64,000 nucleotides of DNA from Arcuatula senhousia (lineage: Eukaryota > Mollusca > Bivalvia > Mytilida > Mytilidae). The notes below the pieces were generated by a model. That model had not been told where the DNA came from, searched no databases, and saw only the letters and a program-made list of their open reading frames with translations. Where the stretch lies: the NCBI GenBank assembly GCA_963971305.1, contig CAXARO010000155.1, positions 1-64,000 of the forward strand, written 5' to 3'. Shown piece by piece: positions 38,401 to 50,400 of the stretch (the stretch's first letter is position 1; every line of letters begins with the position of its first letter). The translations under genes and the position numbers were made by a program.

Positions 38401-41400
38401 CCGTCACGTTGCCAAAGATTGATTTAGTGTTGGTCAAATCCGGAAAAAGATGACAGTACAAAACTCTATGACAAACCAACATCTGTGCTCATCTGAGAGA
38501 CTGTATACAAGCACATGATGTCATCCGTAAAATTTCGTGAGTGTTTGTGTTCATAGCATGCATACGATTCTTAATGTAGTCCTTGTGTGGGTTAAATGTA
38601 TATTGGGTTTCGCATATTTCTTTTAAATAAACGGCATACACCAAGTTCATTAGAAAGCTTTATTTTTATTACATAACATCGTATATTCAAACATTTCCTC
38701 GGGTGAGTGAAAAAAGAAGGCTACTTGTACTTCAATTTATATGTATGGAAAAGCGTGAATAGGATTTCAATTGCATTATATACTAGTAATATGAACAATT
38801 CATCTGTCAAGTCATTGAATTTAGGTTTATCAATGAGAACGAATTATGTAAAAAACTAGTTTATTGCACATTAATCTACTTGTACACAAGTTTACTCAAA
38901 ACAACTTCAGTATGAACGCAAACTTAGCCATTAATGATACGGCAATAAATCATTTGAATACCGGAAATAACAACGATGAGATCAATAATGCACGAACGTA
39001 TAACACTTAGAGTCAGGTGACAGGAGAACAAACAACAACTACCAAACATCAGTCAGCAAGGTAGACTGAGGTCGTGTACGGTAATTTTTGTCATAACCTT
39101 TGTCGATTTATTCTTATGTGTTCGGTATCAAATTCATTCCTATGAAGTATTGGTTAGTCATAGGGTTTTGTTTTGTCTTCCCTAACCAGATTTGACACGC
39201 TGAATGGACTATTGGCAACGCGACGGGTGTGCTATAGCAAGCAGGAACTGCTTACTCTTCCGGAGCACCTGTTTCCTGTTTCGACTGGAGTTCGCGTTAC
39301 TGATTGATATTCAGGTATTTTGTGTTTCCATGTTTTACATGTTGTCTGTTTTTGTCCCGTTCTTGCTGGTATTTACTGGTTTTGTCTCTGCCTTTCGGAC
39401 TTTTGACATTCGGATACCCAATTGGTACCTCTGCTCCTCTCAGCCAATCTTCATAGTAAATATATAATGTTCGGAAATTTGCATTCAATAAAATAATGAT
39501 GACATAAAGAAAGTCCTTCTTGAACATATAATGAATATAATGGATTGAGTCCTTTAACTACTTCGAGTTTTTTTGTTCTTTTCAAATTTACGTTGTTGCA
39601 GTATGTGTTATATACAATCCTACAAAATACAGCATAATATCAAACCAAAGTTATCTGGGACGTAACATGTCTCATAAAAAGTCTCAACATGTATACAAAT
39701 GCGTAATTTCTTATCGGCTATGCTTGATGAATAACAACTAAATGTAACACGAAAACCTATGAAATATCAGCAAAATCCATTCACGAGCATAATAGGAGTT
39801 TTGATTTGCAAAAATGAATCAAGGATATACGAAACCCACGGATGAATTATTACTATGTCACTTCGTTGCATAAAGGCTAAGGACAAAAGTAAAACAAATT
39901 GTTTAGGAGTGCAGTACATTTAGCTTTTTTTTCAGAGAAAGAATGTCATAGAGAAGCAGTCACTAGATCAATCAACGAAGAAACCCAGATAAGAGCTGAT
40001 TTACCAGCGGAAGGTAATATGAGCTATTGCCATCACTTGGCGTCCGTCGTCGTCGTCGTCGTCTGTCGTCGTCGTCGTTAACCTTTCTTTGAAAATCTTC
40101 TCCGAAACTACTGAAGGGATTGCTTTGAAACTTTGCACACTTCATCTTTTGGAAGTCGTCTACCAAGATTGCAAAAATGGTGACGGCCGGCTAAACAACA
40201 TGGCTGCCGTTACTAAAAATAGACTAGGGAGGTCAGACTACTGTTTTTGGCGTGTAAATCAAAAAGTATAAGAGATAGATGAAAATTGATGCACACTTCT
40301 GCTTCAGCATCAAAAGCTCTATCATAGTCTCTTTGAGTCGAAGTTGTCAAATGACCCCTTATAGGAGTTACGGCCCTTAAAGGTGAAAAATAGCATTTTT
40401 TTATGTTTTTGGATTATAGAATGAAAACTATTACAGATAGAGAAAAGTTGTTGCTTGCTTAAATGTTCAGCTCATTTAGCTCTACAAAAATCTCCATAGG
40501 GTCGAAATTGTCAGACAACCCCTTATAGGGGTTACAGTCCTTAAAATAACGTTTTTGTCATGTTTAAGGCCTATGGAATGAAAACTATAGCATGTATAGA
40601 GAAGCTATTGCTTGATTAAATTTTCAGCCTATTTAACTTTACAAAAGTCTCCATAGGGTCAAAGTTGTCAGATGTCCCCTTATAGGGGTTACGACCCCTA
40701 AAATAACGTTCTTTCATGTTTTTGGCCTATAGAATGAAAACTATAGCAATCATAAATTGTTTCTAAGCATACAATACAGGAACTCAATAATTAAGGTAAT
40801 AACAAAATTACCGAACTTCAAAGATCAATTTCAATGTCCAAGAGAAAGACAAAACATGGACAAATTTACGAGATAAATGAAAATCACAATGGAACTGATT
40901 TGGTGCATGCCTTCAACAAGAAATTGCGCACTAAACTCTAATCCTCCGTTGCCATCCTGCCACTGTCTGGAAGTAACAAAAAACACAACACGGAATAATA
41001 ATAATAATAATAATAATGTTACATAACTCCTACAAGTGTTTGCAAATAAAAATGTCATTGAACTGCAATATGTTCTCATATTCCAGAAGATGAATATTAT
41101 GGAACAGTTAGTGGTTCAGTTAAAGAAGATAAACAGACCAGTTCGGTGCTGTCTCTTGAAGGTAATAGTTATGCATAGTTAAGGTTTCTTTCCACATCTG
41201 AAATTTGTCATCAATATTAAGCATTCAATGTATGAATCAACTTTCCAATCGTCAACTTTCCCTTCTTGTGTAGCAACATTCCGTCCGCTCCAGCTAATGA
41301 AGCTAACGTATCTCAATTGATTCGTTACTCCAGAGCGTGCGGGACTAACATCGATTTCTGAGCAGAGCGGCACGTATACAAATGCGTCATTTCTAATCGG

Positions 41401-44400
41401 CTATGCTTAATGAATAACAACAAAATGTAACACGAAATCATATTTAACATGAGCAAAATGCATTTATCAGCATTCTAGGAGTTTTGATTTGCCAAAATGA
41501 ATCAATGATATACCAAACCCACGGATGGACTATTACTATGTCACTTCGTTGCATAAAGGCTAAAGACAAAAGTAAAACAAATTGTTCAGGAGTGCAGTAC
41601 ATTTAGTTTTTTTTTTCATAAACAGTCACTAGATCAATCAAAGAAGAAACCCAGATTAGTGCTGATTTACCAGCGGAAGGTAATACTTGTTCTTTTTTTT
41701 TATTTTCCCCCTTTTGAGCTCACCTGGACCAAATGTTCATATGAGCTATTGCCGTCACTTGGCGTCCGTCGTCGTCGTCGTCCGTCGTCGTCTGTCGTCG
41801 TCTGTCATCGTCGTCGTTAACTTTTCTTTGAAAATCTTCTCCAAAACTACTGAAGGGATTGCTTTGAAACTTTGCACACTTCATCTATGGGATGTCGTCT
41901 ACCAAGATTGCAAAAATGGTGACGGCCGTCCAAACAACATGGCTGTCGTTACTAAAAATAGACTAGGGGGTCAGACTACTGTTTTTGGCTTGTAAATCAA
42001 AAAGTACAGAAGATAGATGAAATCTGATGCACGCTTCTGCTTCAGCATCAAAAGCTCTACAAAAGTCTCCATTTAGTCGAAGTTGTCAGATGACCCCTTA
42101 TAGGAGTTACGGCCCTTAAAGGTGACAAATAGCATTTTTTCATGTTTTTGGATTAAAGAATGAAAACTATTACAGAGAGAGAAAAGTTGTTGCTTGCTTA
42201 AATGTTCAGCTCATTTAGCTCTACAAAAGTCTCCATAGGGTCGAAGTTGTCAGATAACCTCATATAGGGGTTACGGCCCCTAAAATAACGTTTTTTCATG
42301 TTTAAGGCCTATGAAATGAAAACAATAGCTGATAGAGAGAAGCTATTGCTTGCTTAAATGCTCAGCTTATTTAACTTTACAAAAGTCTCCATAGGGTCGA
42401 AGTTGTCAGATGACCCCTTATAGGGGTTACGACCCCTAAAATAACGTTCTTTCATGTTTTTGGCCTATAGAATGAAAACTATTGCAATCATAAATTGTTT
42501 CTAAGCATACAATACAGGAACTCAATAATAAAGGTAATAACAATATTACCGAACTTCAAAGATCAATTTTAATGTCCAAGAGAAAGACAAAACATGGACA
42601 AATTTACGAGATAAATGAAAATCTTAATGGAACTGATTTGGTGCATGCCTTAAAAAAGAAATTGCGCACTAAACTCTAATCCTCCGTTGCCATCTTGCCG
42701 CTATCTGGAAGTAGCACAAAACACAACACGGAATAATAATAATCGTAATAATAATGTTACACAACTCCTACAAGTGTTTGCAAATAAAAATGTCATTGAA
42801 CTGCAGTATGTTCTCATATTTCAGAAGATGAATATTATGGAACAGTTAGTGGTTCAGTTAAAGAAGATAAACAGACCAGTTCGGTGTTGTCTCTTGAAGG
42901 TAATAGTTATGCATAGTAAAGGTTCTTTCCACATCTGAAATTTGTCATCAATATTAAGCCATCAATGTATGAATCAACTTTCTAATCGTCAATTTTCCGT
43001 TCTCGTGTAGCAACATTCCATCCGCTCCAGCTTATGAAGCTTACGTACATGTATCTCAATATCTCAATTGATTCGTTACTCCAGAGCGTGTGGGACTTAC
43101 ATCAATTTCTTAGCAGAGCAACACGTATGACGCAAAAATTGCTCACACAGAGATATGTTGCTACGTGGTTGCTGTCATCACTCAAAAAATTTTACAGAAG
43201 ACATCATGCGCTTATAGACAAATATGGGATTTGATCTCTCATATGAGTGCAGATGTTGGTTTGTCATAGGGTTTTGTTTTGTCTTCCTTTACAAGATTTG
43301 ACACACTGAATGGGCTATTGGCAACGCGACGGGTGTGCTATAGCAAGCAAGCAGGAACTGCTTACTCTTCCCGAGCACCTGTTTCTTGTTTCGACTTGAG
43401 TTTGCGTTGTTGATTTATATTCAGTTATTTTGTGTTTCCATGTTTTACATGTTGTCTGTTTTTGTCCCGTTCTTGTCGTTGTTTACTGGTTTTGACTCTG
43501 CCCTTTCGGACGTTTAACATTCGGATACACCATTGGTACCTCTGCTTCTCTCAGCCAATTTTCATAGTACATATATAATGTTCAAAGACTTTGCATTCAA
43601 TAAAATAATGATGACATAAAGAAAATCCTTCTTGAACATATAATGAATATAGTGGATTGAGTCCATAAAATACTTAGAGTTTTTTGTTTATTTCAAATTG
43701 ACGTTGCAGTATGGTGATATACAATCCTATAAAATACAGCATCATATCTAACCAGACTGACGTTGAAATTTAGTATATCCGGGTCTTTTTTCATAAAAAA
43801 CCTTTCACCAAATTAATTGAAGAAAAGACTCGGATACACTTGGCTTTATCTTTCAAAGGTAGTAATTTAGAAATGATGAGTTAATCCCGTTTAAAGTAAG
43901 AAGAGCTTGAGAACACAAAGTTATCTGGGACGTAACATGTCTCATAAAAAGTCTCAACTTGTATACAAATGCGTCATTTCTTATCGGCTTTGATTAATAA
44001 ATAACAACAAAATGTAACACAAAATCATATTAATCATGTCTGAGCAAAATGCATTCACCAGCATTATAGGAGGAAAGAAGCAGAGGTACCAATGGGGTAT
44101 CCGAATGTCAAAAGTCCGAAAGGGCAGAGACTAAACCAGTAAAAACAAACAAGAACGGGACAAAAACAGACAACACGTATAACATGGAAACACAAAACAA
44201 CTGAATATCAATCAACAACGCGAACTCCAGTCGAAACAAGAGTGAACTCAGGTGCTCCGGAAGAGTAAGCAGTTCCTGCTTGCTATAGCACACCCGTCGC
44301 GTTGCCAATAGTCCATTCAGCGTGTCAAATCCAGTAAAGGAAGACAAAACGACACCCTATGACAAACCAACATCTGCACTCATCTGAGAGATCGAAATCC

Positions 44401-47400
44401 CATATTTGTCTATAAGTGCATGATATCTTCCGTAAAATTTCTTGAGTGAAGACAGCAACCAATTTTTGCGTCAGACGTGTCGCTCTGCTAAGGAAATCGA
44501 TGTAAGTCCCGCACGCTCTGGAGTAACGAATCAATTGAGATACGTAAACTCCATAAGCTGGAGCTGACGGAATATTGCTACACAAGAAGGGGAAGTTGAC
44601 GATTGGAAAGTTGAAGTCATCACGTTTGTCATAGAGCCTTGTTGAAAGTCTTCCTTGAGAGTCAATTTCGAGATGTAGATCTAAATATGAAGCAGACTTC
44701 CTAGAATGCGTTGTGTCCTTTATCTCAAGCTCCTGTGGATATATGAGATGGAGAAAGTCACCAAATCGAGAATTGTTTAGTTAAAGGACATCATCAATAT
44801 AACGGAACGTGAGGTTGAAAGAGAGAGCTAGTCTACGGTCTTTTTTGTCTAGAAGAGATTGCAAGAAGTCTGCTTCATATGAATGAAGAAACAAATCAGC
44901 AAGCAAAGGTGCACAATTAGTGCCCATTGGAATCCCTATTGTTTGCTGAAAAACACGTCCACCAAACTGAACAAATATGTTGTCAATAAGAAAGTTGAGC
45001 ATGTCGATTATTTGGTCTTCTGTAAATTTGTTCTTTTTCTTGGACTCATTGATGACAAAGTAAGTCTTGGTATAATCGACTACAAGAAATTTGTTCCTGC
45101 GTTTTCCATTCTTTTTGAAAAAGCTGCGTTTAATCAGCTGTGCCAATCGCGATTTCAGTTGTTCATGTGGAATAGAAGTGTAAAGTGTGGAGAAATCGAA
45201 TGTTTTGATGCTGTTACAAGATGAAGATCGTAATATTTCTGGAGGCCGGATTTTACTGCCGTAAGTATTGAAGTCAACAAAACTGAAAGAGGTTTAGTTG
45301 TACATTTGGATGACCCTGCAATGAAGCGCTGTTTGTATGGATTTTTATGTAATTTGGGAATCCAATACAGGGATGGAATGTGACATTGTCATCATTACTG
45401 CCACCAACAAAAAGGCCGAAGGAGGAAATGACAGATTTGTGATTGTCAATGATTTCCTCCTTAGACATTGTTGTAGCCGTGTATGTGGTGCTGTTGCTGG
45501 TACAACCAACCCCCAATTCAGCTGTCAAACAGTCTATATAGTGTTTTTTGCACACAAAAATGATGTTATTTGGTGCTTTGTCTGCAGGTACAACAACATA
45601 TTTGTCATGTAAGGTGGACAATGTTTTGGCAACAGTCTATATAGTGTTTTTTGCACACAAAAATGGTGTTATTTGGTGCTTTGTCTGCAGGTACAACAAC
45701 ATATTTGTCATGTAAGGTGGACAATGTTTTGGCAACATCAGCGTTGTTGAAAATGGATGTTGCCTTAGTGCTCATTGAGCCTTTCAAAGAATTGATTCTT
45801 TTCAAAACCAATGACCTCACAGCTTTTACCCATTCTGACAAAACGTCACATTCTTTCTCCTGTTCTTTTTTGGCCCATTTTCTGGCATAGTCTTCAACTG
45901 AATCCATAATTGTTTTGAAATTATAGCTCCAGTTGATTCGTCTTGGCTCACGATATTTAGGTCCTTTAGCCAAAACATCGCGAAGTAAGTCATTTTCCAC
46001 GATGTTGAGGAGTTTTGATTTGCCAAAATGAATCAAGGATATACCAAACCCACGGATGGACTATTACTATGTCACTTCGTTGCATAAAGGCTATTGACAA
46101 ACTTGCAGTACATTTAGCCTCTTTTTTCAGATGAAGAATGTCATAGAGAAACAGTCACTAGATCAATCAAAGAAGAAACCCAAATTAGAGCTGATTTATC
46201 AGCGGAAGGTAATACTAGTGCATTTTTTTACTAGTCCTTTTTAGCTCACCTGGACCAAAGGGTCCAGGTGAGCTATTGTCATCACTTGCCGTCCGTCGTC
46301 GTCGTCGTTAACTTTTCTTGAAAATCTTCTCCTCCGAAACTACTGAAGGGATTGCTTTGAAACTTTGCAAACTTTATCTATGGGATGTCCTCTACCAAGA
46401 TTGCACAAATGGTGACGGCCGTCCAAACAACATGGCTGCTGTTACTTAAAATAGACCAGGGGGTCAGACTACTGTTTTTGGCTTGTAAATCAAAAAGTAT
46501 ATGAGATAGATGAAATCTGATGCACGATTCTGCTTCAGCATCAAAGGGTCTAAAAAGGTCTCCAATGAGTCGAAGTTTTCAGATGGCCCCTTATAGGAGT
46601 TACGGTGAAAAATAGCATTTTTTCATGTTTTTGGCCTATGGAATGAAAACTATAGCAGATAGAGAGAAGTTATTGCTAACTTAAATGTTCAGCTTATTTA
46701 GCTTTACAAAAGTCTCCATAGGGTTGAAGTTGTCAGATGACCACTGATAGGGGTTATGCCCTTAAAATAAAGTTTTTTTCATGATTTGGGCCTACGGCTA
46801 CATAATGAAAACTATAGTAGATAGAGAAAATCTGTTACTTGCTTAAATGTTCAGCTCATTTAGCTCTAGAAAAGTCTTTTTAGGGTCGACATCAAGACCA
46901 GGTGAGCGATTCAGGCTCATGGGAGCCTCTTGTTGTGTTGCACCTCCTTCGATTCGAACTGTTCGAATCGAACAGCTAGAAGTTGCAAATAGAAAAACAT
47001 AATTTGAAATTACAGAGCTGGTATACTGTAATATGACTCATGTGATACAATAAACATGACAAACAATTTTGATACAAAAGATCTTCGTTCGTTGTCACAA
47101 CTTGTTTGGCTATATAATGTATTTATTGACAAAATGTTCCTTGACCATAAGTGGATAATGTCTCATGAGTCCAAAAAATGTATCGTTTGAAATCAATAAA
47201 GTGTCCGTTAAATCTTTTCAGTGGCGTTTTAGATGATTTTTGCAAAAGGTATTGTGGATGCACTTGGCACACGGGCGGTTCGTGGAGAAGACGTTTGTTG
47301 TTTTTTTTTTTTTTTTTTTGTTACTTAAAGAATCAGGACAAGACAAAAACACAAATATTGAGTCTAACAGTACATTTTCCTCATTCTTATATTTCAGAAG

Positions 47401-50400
47401 GTGAAGTATATACAGAAACTGTTCCTGAATCAGTTAAAAACGAGACCCAGACCAGTATGGTTGTTTCTACCAAAGGTAATACTTGTTTTGTTTGTAAGTA
47501 AGACAATGAGACTTCGTAAAAAGTTCAATGGCCGACGTGGTAATTGTGATTTTTCTATCGTTTACTTCCCCTGTTTTAGTGAAAAACAGCTTGACCTCTG
47601 GCTTATGCTGTTTATGTGGTGGTATGTCATAAAGTTATTGTTACTTCGTCCTTAAACGTATAATTAATAGATCATTGCAAACATTATCAATATGATATTA
47701 CAATTTTGACCTGCTTACCCTTTTGAAGAACTTTTTCTTTCTTTTAAATTTACGTTTCAATACGTGTCGTTGTGTGCATTGCAGCTACTTTGTTGGTATT
47801 GATGTTGTGATAAAAATAGCGCTTAAGTATAATTCAACATATTAAATGAAAAAAATGAAAAAAAAGTCAAAGTTTATTCAGCAGTTGATACAGAGTTGCT
47901 TCCAGCAGGATGTGTTTCAGGGAAAGGATACAAAATATCTTTCAAGTTACATTACTCCTGCAAATTGTGTCGATTAAAAATGACGCTAAAATACAGTACA
48001 TTCTTATTTTTCAGAAGATGAATGTCGCAGAAAAACAGTCACTAAATTGTTGGAGGAAGATAAACAGACCAGCTCGACAATAACCAAGGAAGGTAATAAC
48101 CGTTCATTTTCTTTTAATTGTCAAAGCTTAAATATGTCATATAGATTTAACATTGAATGTTTGTATCTCAGCTTGCGTTAAATAAAGTACAGATTCTATA
48201 AAGGAACAAACCCTTGTAACATAAAGTTTAACATAAAGTTTAACAATGTTCTCTGTCGTACATGTATCAAAAATAAAAAAAAGTATATTAATCTGTATAC
48301 ATGTAGTGTCTTCGTCTTTATACGACCGCAAATTTTTTGCTATCGTATAATGGTATGGCGATGTCGTCGTGGTCGTCGTCGGCGTCGTCGTCGTTGTCGT
48401 CGTCTGGGGACATTTGGTTTCCGTGCGATAACTTGAGTAAATATTGACCAATTGTTATGAAATTTTGATATGATGTTTCTAACCACTAGAAGAAGGTTTC
48501 TATTGTATTTGGGGTTGGTGGCCCCTACCATTTCGGAAAAAAGGGCCAAAAGGGGCTAAAATGGGTGTACTGACAAAACTGTTGTAGAATGTTTATTATT
48601 CATTTTTTATTGAATTCCTCATTAAATTCTGTCAACAAAATGTGTCAAAGGTTTTGATGTATATCGAACCGTTACATTGCTACAGGGGGCCAAAGATAGG
48701 CCACACCCAAAAAATCAACTTTTTTATTTGTGGTCCGATTTTCAAAATCTTTTTTTCATTGGAATTATTGTGAAAATCCCTGCCTGCATTTTTGAATCAG
48801 ATTTGCAATATCCCTTACTGTTTTTGAGATATTAGGGGTCAAAGGGGCAAAAAACGCCATTTTTATATTAGTAGGTCCAGGCAAATGGTTTTACACAGGA
48901 AATTTAGCTGTAGTGTGCCAGCCAATTGATATGAAGTTTAAATAATTTTTTTATGATGATTACCTGTATATCCACTGAAGGAAGCTTTTTATTGCATTTG
49001 GGGTTTGTGGTCCTAACCTTTTAAAAAAGGTCCAAAAGATGGCTAAAACGGGCCAAAATTGTCAATTAATATAGAAATAAGTTTTTCTATTAAATGTTAA
49101 TATAAATATATATGTGTTAAATGCACATTTTGAAGTCCACCATGGGCTGCATGTGACAAAAGCAATAGACTATCCATATTGGGCCTCCAATGTTCAGGGT
49201 TCAACTTTTTGCGGTCGTATCATGCTGTGCTCGGCGTAGCTTTTTATTAGATTATACATTATTTAAAAATCTGATGCAATATGGGGATAAAGGCCAATAT
49301 CTCCTACAATGTCTCAAATCAAAATGAATATGTAATAAAACGAAAAAAATACACATTTGAGCTATAGAACATAAGACATATTTTTTTTTCAATCCCAAAG
49401 CATTTTAATATGATCAATATCTTGAACAAATTGAAAATCCTTACCAATTTAGTCATAAAATCATAATGTGATAAAAAGAAAGCGTTTTCTGGGTATAACT
49501 TAGTCAAATTTGAATTCACTCTCGTCACGGCTTAAGTGATTACTTGTGGTTTTTATGCTTTGTGTTTCTTCGTTAAGTTTTTGTTTGTCATTGTGTTTGT
49601 GTGTAGTGGTTTTGTCATTGCCCTTTTGGACTTTTGACACTCTAATACCCCATTGACGCCTTTTGCTCATCAATTGGTCTCAATTCTTTAAGGAAAAAAA
49701 CATTTCAAATCGGTGTCGAATACCATGCAACAGCCTAAAATTGGTGTTCTGTACAAACATGCAAAGGGTTCACGAACCTATGGAATGGGACTGTTACTGG
49801 CTCTCTCTGTTGATGTTTAGGAATGAAGAAACCTCCAAGGTGTAGAAATGCAATACATTAAATACATTCTAATTTTCAGAAGATGACTTTCAGAAAGAAA
49901 CAGTCACAGAAGCAATGAAAGAAGAGACCCAGACCACCTCGGCTTTACAAGCAGAAGGTAATACTAGTAAATTGTATGCATTTTCCTCTTCTTTGCAGCA
50001 ACATTTTCGTCCGTTTTAGGATTAGGAGTTTACAAAATCACAAAAAAAACATGTGTAAAGTTATCGGAGAGAAGCATAGAAAAATAAACGATTACTATAA
50101 ATCAACACTAAATATCTTTTGTGGTTTCTTTTATTATGGCAGATTTAGAATAAGATAAAAACTCTTTTTTTGCTTTTAGCTACATTGTTCTTGTAAAAAA
50201 TCGATCTTTGATGTTACGTGCTACTGAACATTAATTCAAAAGCTCCATGAGGAACATGGTAACATCAATATTCTGATGGTCAATTTACCCTTTTTATTCT
50301 GCTTTTTGAATTTACGCCAAGCAACCGATTGTTGACTCTAGGTTTGGTGGATTAAGTCAAGATTCCCATACCAGAAAAACAATGCTTTCACTGGTTTGCT

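Larger units (their letters stand above)
39691..43128 (+). repeat. 1.7 kb tandem duplication of a two-exon unit in gene 2
   Basis: Copy A (39691-41373) and copy B (41374-43124) each hold a CHRE-type linker exon, a CGTCGT-rich element, a second dispersed repeat (about 40770-41040 and 42500-42760), an EYYG-type linker exon and the start of a Penelope-like tail. The junction at 41374-41377 reads GTAT, present at both parental breakpoints (39691 and 43125). Exons 5/7 and 6/8 are the resulting pairs. Confidence 0.8.
47870..49990 (+). repeat. Two-exon segmental duplication, upstream copy
   Basis: Exons at 48015 and 49880 and their introns match exons at 52217 and 53095 and theirs. Shared intron phrases include CAGGGAAAGGATACAAAAT before the first exon and TAACATTGAATGTTTGTATC after it. 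The upstream copy is longer because a ~0.92 kb element (48321-49246) sits in its intron. Confidence 0.75.

Noticed and set aside
39899..40081. Small protein ending in valine and arginine runs
   Set aside because: It is read-through of a gene 2 linker exon and its donor into the GTCGTC microsatellite of a mobile element.
43034..43234. Short gene on the plus strand
   Set aside because: KKFYRRHHALIDKYGI-type sequence is the decayed C-terminus of the Penelope-like element.
48137..48451. Threonine-rich open frame on the minus strand
   Set aside because: It comes from the GTCGTC stretch at the start of the 0.92 kb insertion.
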